A stretch of 59,877 bases of DNA from NCBI GenBank assembly GCA_026415215.1, contig JAOAHN010000101.1, forward strand, positions 1 through 59,877. Direction: 5' to 3'. Under the pieces are notes generated by a model. That model was not told the origin of the DNA. It did no database searches and saw only the letters and a program-made list of their open reading frames with translations. Made by a program: the position numbers and the translations under genes. Shown here in pieces: positions 9,171 through 18,231 of this stretch. The stretch comes from Candidatus Hydrogenedentota bacterium (GTDB taxonomy: Bacteria > Hydrogenedentota > Hydrogenedentia > Hydrogenedentales > Hydrogenedentaceae). Every line of letters starts with the position of its first letter. Within the stretch, counting starts at the first letter, position 1.

Positions 9171-9473
9171 ATGCCATTGTATTCATACCAGGTTATACAT
9201 GATGATGGCACGGAAGGGGAGATTTTTGAAGTTTTTCAAAAGGCGGACGAACCTCCACTTACTCATCATCCAAAGACTGGAGAGAGAGTGGTAAGGATAT
9301 TTAGACCCGCTCACATAGCTGGATGGGCAAACGAAAGAATGGCAAAACAGATGTTAAGTGATAAAAACTTAACGGAAAAGGGGTTTACTAAATATGTGAA
9401 AGCGGGGAAAGGATACTATGAGAGAACTGCGGGGACGGAAGGTCCATCTGTGATAAACTTGGGAGGAAGTTAG
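9171..9473 (+). CDS. FmdB-like small protein lacking zinc ligands
   Basis: 100 residues starting MPLYSYQVIHDDG, the fold pattern of FmdB-family putative regulatory proteins that normally begin MPxYxY and carry a Cys4 zinc ribbon. This copy has no cysteine at all. The middle (THHPKTGERVVRIFRPAHIAG) corresponds to the FmdB region after the ribbon, and a longer C-terminal tail ends in GPSVINLGG. Family function is not well established. It lies 37 bases after leuD. Assignment is by N-terminal pattern and layout only; molecular function unknown. Confidence 0.6.
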   Translation: MPLYSYQVIHDDGTEGEIFEVFQKADEPPLTHHPKTGERVVRIFRPAHIAGWANERMAKQMLSDKNLTEKGFTKYVKAGKGYYERTAGTEGPSVINLGGS

Positions 9474-9537
9474 GCAATCTATTTGAAGAAAGATACTTAA
9501 GTATTTTATCCTAATAGCATAATGTGGAGGGAAAAAC

Positions 9538-10020
9538 ATGAAAAAAAACTTTTTAATGTATGTAATTGTATTTGTCATGGTAGTTATTATCGCTGAGAAT
9601 TTTGGATGTGGGTCATTACCTTGGAAAAAGAAAGAGCAAGCGCCTCCTGTTGAACTATTAGATGAGACTAAACAAACTTCTGAGTCCAGCGGGACTACTT
9701 TAATTCCAGGTCCTCAGAGGTTTAGTGATGTCCCTTTACCTGAAGGGGTTAAAGAGGATTTTGAAAGGACATATGTGTATCAATCACCAACACTGCAGGT
9801 GGGAAGAATGGTTTACACCTTGAGGGCAGATGTAAATGATATAGTTCAGTTTTACACAAAAGAGTGCCCTAATCACGGATGGAAGCTCGACAATGTTCTA
9901 CAAGGTGATGGAGTACAGTTAAATTACTCTAAACCTGGAAAGAAATTGCAGGTGAATGTGCGTCCACAAGGAATAGGAAGACCTAAACAAATAGTACTTA
10001 CATTGACTCCTGGTGAGTAA
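9538..10020 (+). CDS. Putative lipoprotein, unknown function
   Basis: 160 residues with a lipoprotein signal: charged KKN, a hydrophobic stretch to about residue 19, and a Cys at 24 (AENFGC, a loose lipobox). A polar Lys/Glu/Thr-rich linker follows to about residue 60. The C-terminal half (about 60-155) is a compact alpha/beta region containing VYTLRADVNDIVQFYTKE, a pattern seen in many uncharacterised envelope lipoproteins. GGAGGG SD 6 bases before ATG. The next gene begins 11 bases downstream and is also a lipoprotein, so the pair may act together in the envelope. Confidence 0.75.
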   Translation: MKKNFLMYVIVFVMVVIIAENFGCGSLPWKKKEQAPPVELLDETKQTSESSGTTLIPGPQRFSDVPLPEGVKEDFERTYVYQSPTLQVGRMVYTLRADVNDIVQFYTKECPNHGWKLDNVLQGDGVQLNYSKPGKKLQVNVRPQGIGRPKQIVLTLTPGE

Positions 10021-10031
10021 TTATTCCCCCG

Positions 10032-10517
10032 ATGAGATACCTTTTTAGCTTGTTTGTAATGGAATTTATATTAGTTTTTTGTTCATTATTACTTCTTTCG
10101 TGCGGAACGGTTAGAAAAATCGAAATCCCTATTATTAGTTCGTTGGGACAGTCAGATGAGCAAAAAATAGTGTCAATTTTGGATACTTTAGAGAGAGCAA
10201 TAGAAGAGAAAAAAATTAAGACCGCAATGAGATATATCTCGACTGATTATAGAGATGAACAAGGCAGAGATTATAATCAGTTGAGGGAAGTCCTTCAAAA
10301 ACTGGCTCGGGATTATAGAAGTATAAAGATAACTCGGGCAACGCCCGAAATGCACATAGAGGGAAATAACGCAGTAGTAATTGATACATTTGGAACCTAT
10401 GCAGAGCCTTTTGACCCTGTTCAAGGGAGTCCAATAAATCTGCAGGGGAAAGTTGTAATAAATATGAGAAAAGAACCCGAGGGATGGAAAATCATCTCTT
10501 GGGGAAGTATGTTATAA
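10032..10517 (+). CDS. Putative lipoprotein with NTF2/SnoaL-like domain
   Basis: 161 residues. Hydrophobic N-terminus with lipobox LLLSC (Cys 24). The rest has the helix pair plus curved-sheet rhythm of NTF2-like proteins: DEQKIVSILDTLERAIEEK, then AMRYISTDYRDEQG, and a final strand GWKIISWGSML. These domains are often ligand-binding or purely structural, and no catalytic residues are evident. ATG at 10032 has only a weak SD and may depend on translation of the preceding lipoprotein gene. The fold call is from sequence rhythm only. Confidence 0.7.
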   Translation: MRYLFSLFVMEFILVFCSLLLLSCGTVRKIEIPIISSLGQSDEQKIVSILDTLERAIEEKKIKTAMRYISTDYRDEQGRDYNQLREVLQKLARDYRSIKITRATPEMHIEGNNAVVIDTFGTYAEPFDPVQGSPINLQGKVVINMRKEPEGWKIISWGSML

Positions 10518-10578
10518 ATATTCTACTTATAGTAACCTAATTTTACCTTGATATAAAGAAGGAAAGGGACTTTTTGTT

Positions 10579-11547
10579 ATGCCAATAAGAAGACAAAAGA
10601 AAAGAAAAACCGAAGTAAAAGATGTAATGCCTACCTTGGAAGAGCAGAAAAATCAAATCGTTCAGTGGTGGCAACACATAAAAGAGAATTTAACTCTATA
10701 TGCCATTGGAATTGGATTTGTAGTTTTTTGCGTGATAGTAGGGTCTGCTTATGGAGCTTACCGCTCATCGAAGAATAGAGATGTAATGACGAAATTTGCC
10801 AGGGCAATGTTAGAAGAGAAACTCAGTTCTCGAGCAGAAATGTTAAAGCCTCTTTTAGATGTTAATTCTTCTATTACTCCGCAGATTTTGTATATTTATG
10901 GAGAAACTGTATTTGCCTTGGGTAAATTCGATGAGGCAGAGACAGTATGGAAGAAGCTGATAGAAAAATATTCTGTTTCTGAATGGGCGCCTAATGCTAT
11001 GGAGGGATTAGCATATATTGAGGAACTTCGAAAAAATTACGACAAAGCCGAAAAAATGTATAGAGAGATTACAGAGAAATGGCCAAATTCTTTTATAGCT
11101 AAACGCCAGTTTTTTAATATTGGGAGAGTATTAGAAGCCAAAAATGATTTGGCTATGGCTATAGAGGCGTATAGAAAGCAAAAGGACGCATTCCCTGAGT
11201 CGAAAGTCTCTGAGAAGGCAAACCAAGCATTAGAGAAGTTGAAGTCTGAGCATCCTGAGTTGTTCCCAGAAGAAAAGTCCGAGAAAGTAGAAGCAGAAGG
11301 AGAGTCCCACCTTTCTTCTCAACAGAGTGATGGTGAAGTGCAAAGCACTCAAAGCGCTGGAGAAGGAGAGTCAACTCCGACTGAGACTTCTGAAGGGGAA
11401 AATAATGCAACAGCTAAGGATATACCTCAATCTAACGCTCCTCAGCCGGCTGAGTCTGTTCAACAGGAAGGTCAAGACCTAAACACTGGGAACCCTTTAG
11501 AGGAGAAATCTCAGCCGTCTTCATCAGAATCATCTAATGCTAATTAA
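10579..11547 (+). CDS. Membrane-anchored TPR protein with acidic tail
   Basis: 322 residues. A basic N-terminus (RRQKKRKTE) is followed by one membrane segment (about 40-62), then TPR-like helices (about 90-220) including the motifs YGETVFALGKFDEAETVWKKL and YDKAEKMYREITEKWPNS. This matches the YfgM/TPR_21-type layout. The last 100 residues are low-complexity Glu/Ser/Gln/Pro. Likely a scaffold or periplasmic chaperone-like protein on the cytoplasmic membrane; partner unknown. Preceded by two lipoprotein genes in the same direction. Confidence 0.8.
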   Translation: MPIRRQKKRKTEVKDVMPTLEEQKNQIVQWWQHIKENLTLYAIGIGFVVFCVIVGSAYGAYRSSKNRDVMTKFARAMLEEKLSSRAEMLKPLLDVNSSITPQILYIYGETVFALGKFDEAETVWKKLIEKYSVSEWAPNAMEGLAYIEELRKNYDKAEKMYREITEKWPNSFIAKRQFFNIGRVLEAKNDLAMAIEAYRKQKDAFPESKVSEKANQALEKLKSEHPELFPEEKSEKVEAEGESHLSSQQSDGEVQSTQSAGEGESTPTETSEGENNATAKDIPQSNAPQPAESVQQEGQDLNTGNPLEEKSQPSSSESSNAN

Positions 11548-11573
11548 CTGTGTGTTTTCTGTATTTGTATAAT
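11544..11573 (+). promoter_or_regulatory. Candidate promoter for GH38 gene
   Basis: TTAACT (11544-11549), 18-base spacer, TATAAT (11568-11573): 4/6 and 6/6 matches to the sigma70 consensus. The -35 overlaps the end of the preceding TPR gene. The GH38 start follows 55 bases after the -10. Confidence 0.4.
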
Positions 11574-11628
11574 ATCCTATCCTCATTTTATAGGTGTATT
11601 ATAAATACTCTTCGTAGGAGGGTGTAAT

Positions 11629-14430
11629 ATGTCAAGTGATGAGAAGAAGATTATACATGTTGTCATTAATACACATTGGGATAGAGAATGGGTTTATCCT
11701 TTCGAAGAAACCCGTTTACTACTTGTTGAATTTATGGATAATCTTTTAGATTTGTTGGAAAAAGATCCGGAATTCAAATATTTTACAATGGATTCCCAGA
11801 CTGTTTGTATAGAGGATTATCTCGAGCTCAGGCCTGAAAGCCGTAAAAGGATAGAAAATTTGGTAAAGGGAGGAAGATTGTTAATAGGTCCTTGGTATAC
11901 ATTGCCTGAGGAATTTATAGTTAATGGTGAGTCTTTGGTAAGAAATCTGTTGGTAGGTCATAAAGTTGCAATGAGTTTTGGTAGAGTTTCGAAAGTTGGG
12001 TATACTCCTTTCAGTTATGGACAAACCTCCCAAATGCCTCAGATTTATACTGGATTTGGGATAGATACAATTATCTTTTATAGAGGTATTAACACTCCCA
12101 AAAGTGAGTTCATATTCGTAGGCTCCGATGGCTCCGAGTTGCTTGGGATGCGGTTTGGGTGTTTGAGTAGGTTCAGTTACTATATTTACATATATCGGGT
12201 TCTAAGGTATGGTTCTGATGATGTTTATGCTTTTTATGATTGGGATAGGGGAGCGGGTCCGTTTAGATTAGCTTCTGCAGGCAAACCAAGAGCACATTAT
12301 TACATCACAGACCCTTCTAAAAAAATGTGGAATGTTGAACCAATAAAGGAACAGCTAAAAAAGCTGATATCTAGTGAGTCTGAACATTTCACTACTCCAC
12401 ACATCTGTTGTATGGAAGGTTTTGATAGTTCTTCTCCCGATGAAAGGGAATTTGAGATAGTAAAGTTATGCCAGGACCTAATGCCTCATCACGAGTTCAG
12501 AATTTCAAATTTGGAAATTTATATGAATGAGTTAAGGTCTGTGGTGAAAAATCCTTGTATAATTCGTGGAGAGAGTAGAGATCCTGGAGCTACTGGTAAG
12601 TGGACTCATCTTATGGGGGATGTCATTAGTGCAAGGGTGAGAGTAAAACAGTCTAATCACAAAGCTGAGATGGTTCTTCAGAGAGGAGCGGAGCCATGGA
12701 GTGCTATAGCTAATCTCTTAGGGAAAGAATATTTCAGGAAAGCATTTGAGAGGGCTTGGAAGTTGCTACTACAAAACCATCCTCACGATACCATCACAGG
12801 GGGTGGTATAGACCAGATTGAGAAAGATGCATTAAACAGAGCGGATCAGGTTTGTATCATAAGTGAGGGCCTTATGAGGAGAGCACTCCAATACATATAC
12901 TCCCAAATAAATCTGATGGCTATACCACCAAATGAAAGTGCGCTTGTGGTATTTAATCCTTCTCCGTATCCGAGAAGCGATATCTTATGCGTGTTTATCG
13001 ATCTCCCAGAGAAGATGGGTTATGAATGTTGCGAACTTATAGATCTTGAAAGCGGGAAGTCACTTCCTATGAAGATCCAACAGGAGTTTGAGTTTGGAAA
13101 TTTAGTGAGGAATCTGCAAGATATCTCCATAGAATTGAGGTCTAAGAGATTACTTACCTATATACAGGTTGAAGATGTCCCTCCTTTAGGATATAAGACA
13201 TATCATATTAAACCTGCTCCTTCATATCCTATTATAGAGGGGAGAAATATATTTAGTAATCCATTCATACTTGAAAATGAGTATTTGAAGGTCTTCTTGA
13301 ATGAAGACGGGACTTTTGACCTTCTTTGTAAAGAGACAGGAAAAATATACAAAGACCTTCACTACTTTGAAGATACTGGTGAAACAGGACATTCTTGGGT
13401 TCACATGGAGCCCGACGAAAATGAAACCATTTACTCTTTAGGGAATCCAGCAACAATAACGGTGGAAGTTAATAATCCACTTTTAGCTCGTGTGAGGATT
13501 GATTATTTATTACCAATTCCAATTGGTTTAGATAGAGGGATAAATGAGTTAGATAGAGAAGCGGAGAAAAATCATACTTCGCGCTCCAAAGAAAGGATTA
13601 CTTTGAGAATTTCTACTTGGCTAACACTGAAAAAGGGTTCGAAAGTTTTGGAAATAAATACTAAAGTTTTTAATGAAGCAAAAAATCATAGGCTAAGAGT
13701 GGTATTTCCTACAGGGTTAGAGGGTGCTTTGTTTAGCGATGCTGAGGTAGCATTTGATGTAGTCAGTCGCCCAATAGATATAACTGAAGATAGCCCTTAT
13801 TATGGTAGACCTAATCCTCAATATCCTATGTATAGATTTGTCGATTTGTCGGATGGGAAAGATGGGTTTGCTGTTATTAATAATTCCGGTTTAAGAGAGT
13901 ACGAAGTTATACCCGGACCTTCTCGTGCAGTGGCCATAACCTTATTTAGGGCGTTTACTTTTAGAAATGCTCCGATATTTGGTAGATGGGATGTTTATCC
14001 TGAAATGGAGCTCTCACAATGTTTAGGAGAGTTAAGTTTTAGCTACGCTATTTATCCGCATAGTGGTAATTGGAAGAACGGAGTTTTTGATGAGGCTGAG
14101 AGATTTAATATTTCTATAGAGCCAGCACAAGTGGGGCCACTCTACAAAGGCACTCTCCCTACTAACCTAAGTTTTCTTCAGATAGATGGAAAGCCTTTAC
14201 AGCTAACCGCACTAAAAGTATCAGAGGAAAAGGATAAATCTTGGATAATTAGATTTTTTAACCCCTCTGACGAAGAGGTAAATTCAATAATCACATTTTT
14301 CATCAAGCCACTGCGAGTCAGCTTAGTAAATATGGAGGAGAAGCCATTCAAACAGCTTCCAGTAGAGGATAAGAGTGTTAATCTCAAAGTTGGTGCAAAG
14401 AAAATTATTACACTGCTCGCTGAATTTTGA
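11629..14430 (+). CDS. GH38 alpha-mannosidase-like protein without nucleophile Asp
   Basis: 933 residues, co-linear with GH38 enzymes such as E. coli mannosylglycerate hydrolase MngB. The N-terminal catalytic barrel keeps metal-ligand-type H16 and D18 (NTHWDREW), and the conserved NHPHDTITGGGIDQ segment lies near residue 385. C-terminal beta domains match the family. At the place where family members read PDSFG, this protein reads PFSYG: the Asp that is both nucleophile and zinc ligand is Phe128 (TTC, 12010-12012). It is therefore probably inactive as a classical retaining mannosidase, or uses another mechanism. No signal peptide, so cytoplasmic. GGAGGG SD. The gene is convergent with thrC; no sugar transporter is adjacent. 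Confidence 0.85.
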   Translation: MSSDEKKIIHVVINTHWDREWVYPFEETRLLLVEFMDNLLDLLEKDPEFKYFTMDSQTVCIEDYLELRPESRKRIENLVKGGRLLIGPWYTLPEEFIVNGESLVRNLLVGHKVAMSFGRVSKVGYTPFSYGQTSQMPQIYTGFGIDTIIFYRGINTPKSEFIFVGSDGSELLGMRFGCLSRFSYYIYIYRVLRYGSDDVYAFYDWDRGAGPFRLASAGKPRAHYYITDPSKKMWNVEPIKEQLKKLISSESEHFTTPHICCMEGFDSSSPDEREFEIVKLCQDLMPHHEFRISNLEIYMNELRSVVKNPCIIRGESRDPGATGKWTHLMGDVISARVRVKQSNHKAEMVLQRGAEPWSAIANLLGKEYFRKAFERAWKLLLQNHPHDTITGGGIDQIEKDALNRADQVCIISEGLMRRALQYIYSQINLMAIPPNESALVVFNPSPYPRSDILCVFIDLPEKMGYECCELIDLESGKSLPMKIQQEFEFGNLVRNLQDISIELRSKRLLTYIQVEDVPPLGYKTYHIKPAPSYPIIEGRNIFSNPFILENEYLKVFLNEDGTFDLLCKETGKIYKDLHYFEDTGETGHSWVHMEPDENETIYSLGNPATITVEVNNPLLARVRIDYLLPIPIGLDRGINELDREAEKNHTSRSKERITLRISTWLTLKKGSKVLEINTKVFNEAKNHRLRVVFPTGLEGALFSDAEVAFDVVSRPIDITEDSPYYGRPNPQYPMYRFVDLSDGKDGFAVINNSGLREYEVIPGPSRAVAITLFRAFTFRNAPIFGRWDVYPEMELSQCLGELSFSYAIYPHSGNWKNGVFDEAERFNISIEPAQVGPLYKGTLPTNLSFLQIDGKPLQLTALKVSEEKDKSWIIRFFNPSDEEVNSIITFFIKPLRVSLVNMEEKPFKQLPVEDKSVNLKVGAKKIITLLAEF

Positions 14431-14444
14431 ATTTGAGCGTAATA

Positions 14445-15539
14445 TTACTTCAGGTTTAATTTTTTAAGTATCTCGTCTTCATCTGGCTCTACGGTGTATG
14501 GTTGATCCGCAGATGCAATTGCATTGTCTGGGTCTTTTAGACCATGGCCAGTTAAGATACATACTATTCTTATATACTTTCCTGTGAATGGCTCCATATT
14601 GTCGAAGTATCCATTTTCGGCTAGTTTTATTATTCCCGCTATACCTGCTGCACTGGCTGGTTCGGCGAATACTCCTTCAGTTTTAGCTAAAAGTTTATAG
14701 GCCTCTCTTATTTCGTGGTCGGTTACCATTCCTATTACTCCGCCTGACTCATCTCTTGCGTTTTCTGCTCCTTTCCAACTTGCAGGATTTCCTATTCTTA
14801 TCGCTGTGGCAAAGGTTTGTGGGTTTTCTATAGGGTGTCCTAATACTATGGGGGCTGCACCCGCAGCTTGAAATCCAAGCATTCGAGGTAGATTCTTTGC
14901 TTTCCCCACTTGGAAATATTCTTTGTATCCTTTCCAGTAGGCTGTTATGTTCCCCGCATTCCCTACTGGTATAGCTTGGAAGTCAGGTGCATAACCATCA
15001 AAAGAGTCAACTATTTCAAAAGCACCGGTCTTTTGACCTTCTATTCTGTAAGGGTTAATCGAGTTAACGAGAGCTATTGGATGTTCGCCACAGATTTTCT
15101 TCACTAATTTTAAGGCATCATCAAAATTACCTTTTATTTGAATTACCTTTGCTCCATGAATCATTGCTTGTGAAAGTTTACCTAAAGCAATTTTGCCCTC
15201 TGGAATTATAACTGCACATTGTAGTCCTGCTCTTGCAGCGTAGGCGGCTGCGGAAGCAGAGGTGTTCCCCGTGGATGCACACATGATTACCTTATAGCCC
15301 TCCTCTTTCGCTTTAGAGACTGCCACAGTCATCCCACGATCTTTGAATGAACCAGTTGGATTTGTCCCTTCATATTTTAGCCATACTTCTACTTTAGGGT
15401 GAATTGCCATACTTAAAGCAGGTGCTTTAATTAACGGAGTACCTCCCTCGTTTAATGTCACTACCGGGGTATTGAAATTTACAGGTAAGTACTCTCTATA
15501 TCTTTCAATAATACCAATGTTCTGCATATTATTCTCCAC
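14445..15539 (-). CDS. thrC: Threonine synthase
   Basis: PLP enzyme converting O-phosphohomoserine to threonine. The PLP lysine is K66 in [10 protein letters not shown], and the glycine-rich phosphate loop appears as VGNAGN in the middle of the chain. The 364-residue length fits the short bacterial class. It starts 10 bases after the hom stop and is cotranscribed with it, forming a two-gene threonine pathway unit; no thrB homoserine kinase is in the window. It ends 14 bases from the oppositely directed GH38 gene, without an obvious terminator. Confidence 0.95.
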   Translation of the reverse strand: MENNMQNIGIIERYREYLPVNFNTPVVTLNEGGTPLIKAPALSMAIHPKVEVWLKYEGTNPTGSFKDRGMTVAVSKAKEEGYKVIMCASTGNTSASAAAYAARAGLQCAVIIPEGKIALGKLSQAMIHGAKVIQIKGNFDDALKLVKKICGEHPIALVNSINPYRIEGQKTGAFEIVDSFDGYAPDFQAIPVGNAGNITAYWKGYKEYFQVGKAKNLPRMLGFQAAGAAPIVLGHPIENPQTFATAIRIGNPASWKGAENARDESGGVIGMVTDHEIREAYKLLAKTEGVFAEPASAAGIAGIIKLAENGYFDNMEPFTGKYIRIVCILTGHGLKDPDNAIASADQPYTVEPDEDEILKKLNLK

Positions 15540-15548
15540 ATAACTTTA

Positions 15549-16832
15549 TTATAAAACTCTAATCAAATGAGTAGGTTCAACTACACATTCTAATTTATCT
15601 ATCTCTGAGACTGCCAACTGAATACTTGATTCAAGAGATTCGTGGGTCATTATAACGACATGAACCGGTTGTTCTTCATGATGATGTAGGGTTTCTTTCT
15701 GATGACAAGAGGATATGCTAACTTTATGCTTACCCAGTATAGTGCAAATCTGCCCCAATACACCTGGATAATCCTTAGTAGTGAATCTCAGATAATACCT
15801 GCTACTTAATAGACCGATATCTCTTACTGGTATGTTTCTAAAATAGTTAAATGGTGGGATAGGTTTTGAGTCTTTTCTCCGTGCTATAGTCAGTATATCA
15901 CTCAGAACCGCCGTCGCTGTAGGAAATCTCCCAGCACCTTTCCCATAATATAAGGTAGGACCTGCATAATTGCTCTCTACATAGATAGCATTGAACTCAT
16001 TCCAAACTGAAGACAATAGATGGTTTTTGGGGACTAAACAAGGATGCACTCTTGCGTCAATCTCACCGTTTATTTTTTTTATGATGGCTAAGAGTTTTAT
16101 AACATAGCCCATTTCGCTTGCATATTGGACATCAGATTTTGTGATTTTAGTAATTCCTTCAACATATATGTCGTCCAATTTTACCTTTGTGCCGAAGCAC
16201 AAAGTAGCGAGGATTTGACATTTGTGTGCTGTGTCATACCCTTCTATATCTAAATCTGGTGGAGTTTCAGCGTAGCCGTTTGCCTGGGCTTCTTTCAAAA
16301 CAGTTTGAAAATCTAAATTTTCTAATGTCATTTTGCTGAGAATATAGTTACAAGTTCCGTTTACAATGCCATAGATAGCCTCAATATGGTTAGTTGGCAA
16401 TACTTCTGTTATGGTTTTTATTATTGGAATCACGCCACCAACTGAGGCTTCGTATCTAAGTTCTTTGCGACTTTCTTGGGCCACTTTACATAATTCTTCC
16501 CCATACTTTGCAAGGAGCATCTTGTTGGCAGTAACCACATGTTTTCCAGCTGTCAGTGCTTTGGTTATAAAGGTTTTAGCTGGTTCTATCCCACCTATTA
16601 ACTCACAAACTATATCAACCTCTGGATTATTTAAAAGTGAGTCGAAGTCAGTAGAAACTGTAACACTTCCGAGGTCGAATTCTTGTAGAAGCTCCTGTTT
16701 TATCTCTACAACATGTTTCAGTTCGACTTTTACCCCCGTCTGCTTATATATGTGTTCTCCATTATTAAGTAGGATGTGAATCACACCTCCTCCTACTGTT
16801 CCGGCTCCTATAACTCCAACACCTATGCCCAT
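15549..16832 (-). CDS. hom: Homoserine dehydrogenase with ACT domain
   Basis: NAD(P)-dependent reduction of aspartate semialdehyde to homoserine. N-terminal Rossmann motif GVIGAGTVGGGV, then the catalytic region with GGVIPIIKTI and GIVNGTCNYILSKM, and GYDTAHK. The C-terminal 80 residues are an ACT regulatory domain (YLRFTTKDYPGVLGQICTIL), so threonine feedback is likely. 427 residues is the usual length of the monofunctional enzyme. A run of A/G (AAAAAAGGAG) gives the SD about 10 bases before ATG. First gene of hom-thrC. Confidence 0.96.
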   Translation of the reverse strand: MGIGVGVIGAGTVGGGVIHILLNNGEHIYKQTGVKVELKHVVEIKQELLQEFDLGSVTVSTDFDSLLNNPEVDIVCELIGGIEPAKTFITKALTAGKHVVTANKMLLAKYGEELCKVAQESRKELRYEASVGGVIPIIKTITEVLPTNHIEAIYGIVNGTCNYILSKMTLENLDFQTVLKEAQANGYAETPPDLDIEGYDTAHKCQILATLCFGTKVKLDDIYVEGITKITKSDVQYASEMGYVIKLLAIIKKINGEIDARVHPCLVPKNHLLSSVWNEFNAIYVESNYAGPTLYYGKGAGRFPTATAVLSDILTIARRKDSKPIPPFNYFRNIPVRDIGLLSSRYYLRFTTKDYPGVLGQICTILGKHKVSISSCHQKETLHHHEEQPVHVVIMTHESLESSIQLAVSEIDKLECVVEPTHLIRVL

Positions 16833-16928
16833 AAGTCAAACTCCTTTTTTAGTGTGGAGATATATATTTTACCATTCTTTCTATCTTGCTATCGAGAACA
16901 TAATTGTATTAGTGTAGGGACTTCATTA

Positions 16929-17195
16929 CTAAGGCGATTTATCGATGTTCATCATTTGTATTACACATATGGGTTGTCGAGGATCCAAATAGTTACCTTC
17001 TTCGACTAATATCTTATCTATTATTCCCGAAACGGGTGATGTAACTATATAAACCGCTTTATCTGTAGTAACTTCCGCTATGTCGTCTCCCTGAACAACA
17101 TAATCACCAGTTTTGCATAGCCACTGGGTTAATTGAATATTAATATCAGGAGCATCAGGAACCACTTCAGATGGTAAAAAAACTTTATACTCCAT
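16929..17195 (-). CDS. Stand-alone lipoyl-domain protein
   Basis: 88 residues forming a single lipoyl domain; the modified lysine is K46 in the hairpin EVTTDKAVYIV, which matches the DKA context of 2-oxoacid dehydrogenase E2 lipoyl domains. No E3-binding or acyltransferase domain follows, and no dehydrogenase gene is nearby. I place the start at the ATG at 17195 because AAGGA lies 7 bases upstream; an upstream in-frame ATG at 17234 would add 13 unrelated residues. It sits 48 bases after lipA in the same direction, so the carrier may receive lipoate made by its neighbour. Biotinylation is less likely because the lysine context is DKA rather than MKM. Confidence 0.85.
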   Translation of the reverse strand: MEYKVFLPSEVVPDAPDINIQLTQWLCKTGDYVVQGDDIAEVTTDKAVYIVTSPVSGIIDKILVEEGNYLDPRQPICVIQMMNIDKSP

Positions 17196-17243
17196 AGTCA
17201 TATCCTTACACAGTATCTTATTTTTTTGAAACATATTTGAAAT

Positions 17244-18134
17244 TTAAGACTCACTATACCAGAAGTCAGCTTTATAGGAGCTTCTAACTTCTGGTCCCGC
17301 AATAACTGCTAAACCAAGTTTTTCCTTTGCCCAGTCACTATAGAATCTGAATTTATCTGGCTGAATAAATTCCTTTACGGGATAATTGTTTTTTGTTGGC
17401 TGTAAATATTGTCCAATAGTGACTATTTTACAACCTGAATTTTTCAAATCTCTTAGAGTCTTTAACACTTCTATTTCCATTTCTCCTAAGCCTAACATCA
17501 AACCAGATTTTATGATTGTATCTGGAGAAAGTTTATTTACTGTTTCTAATACTTTGAGGGAGGTTGTATATGAACATCTCCTATCCCTAACTACTCCACA
17601 TAGCCTTTCTACTGTTTCTATATTATGAGAAAAAACATCAGGCCCCGAATCTAATATTGTTTTGAGGGATTCTTCATTCCCACCAAAATCAGAGACGAGT
17701 ACTTCTATTTTTATTTCAGGAATTTTATTTCTTATGTGTTTAACTATTTCTGATATATGAAATGCTCCGCCATCCGGAAGGTCATCTCTTGTAACCATTG
17801 TAAGTACGACATATTTTAGTCTTAGAATTTCTAACGCATGTAAGATTTTCTCTTTTTCGAGTGGGTCTGGGGTTAATGGAATACCTTTTTTTACTGCACA
17901 AAACTTACAGTTTCTTGTGCATGTGTCGCCTAATAAAAGGAAAGTAGCAATTTTCCTCGACCAGCATACAGGTCTGTTAGGGCACAGGGCACTCTTGCAT
18001 ACAGTGTCAATTTTAAGAGTAGATATTAATAGCTCCACTTCCCTTCCGTTACCCTTGCTTGGGGCTCTGAATCTGAGCCACTGTGGGAAATCATGTATTC
18101 CATTGATGTTTTTCATTGGAGAGATTCTGGTCAA
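17244..18134 (-). CDS. lipA: Lipoyl synthase
   Basis: Radical SAM enzyme inserting two sulfurs into protein-bound octanoyl chains. The auxiliary cluster Cys are C46, C51 and C57 (CKSALCPNRPVC). The radical SAM Cys are C72, C76 and C79 (CTRNCKFC). The C-terminal RSSYKAD holds the Ser ligand of the auxiliary cluster. 296 residues. The frame opens at TTG 18134, with AGGT just upstream. ATG 18116 is a shorter alternative and would suit better if the extended -10 at 18146-18154 is used. No lipB or lplA is seen in the window. Confidence 0.95.
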   Translation of the reverse strand: MTRISPMKNINGIHDFPQWLRFRAPSKGNGREVELLISTLKIDTVCKSALCPNRPVCWSRKIATFLLLGDTCTRNCKFCAVKKGIPLTPDPLEKEKILHALEILRLKYVVLTMVTRDDLPDGGAFHISEIVKHIRNKIPEIKIEVLVSDFGGNEESLKTILDSGPDVFSHNIETVERLCGVVRDRRCSYTTSLKVLETVNKLSPDTIIKSGLMLGLGEMEIEVLKTLRDLKNSGCKIVTIGQYLQPTKNNYPVKEFIQPDKFRFYSDWAKEKLGLAVIAGPEVRSSYKADFWYSES

Positions 18135-18145
18135 TAATTACCTAT

Positions 18146-18154
18146 ATTATATCA
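18146..18154 (-). promoter_or_regulatory. Extended -10 promoter for lipA
   Basis: On the minus strand the sequence reads TGATATAAT, an extended -10. It lies 12 bases before the TTG start of lipA, which leaves almost no leader; this argues for the ATG at 18116 as the start or for a leaderless message. Confidence 0.4.
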
Positions 18155-18186
18155 CTATCGTAAGTGGTGATTATTTGTATTGGATC

Positions 18187-18195
18187 TGGTATAAT
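18187..18195 (+). promoter_or_regulatory. Extended -10 promoter for bactofilin gene
   Basis: TGGTATAAT is a TGn-extended perfect -10, 36 bases before the bactofilin ATG. The -35 is poor, as is common for extended -10 promoters. It is back to back with the lipA -10, about 40 bases apart. Confidence 0.5.
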
Positions 18196-18231
18196 AAAGC
18201 AAATTTATCTTTAATCTGAGGTTAATCTCTG

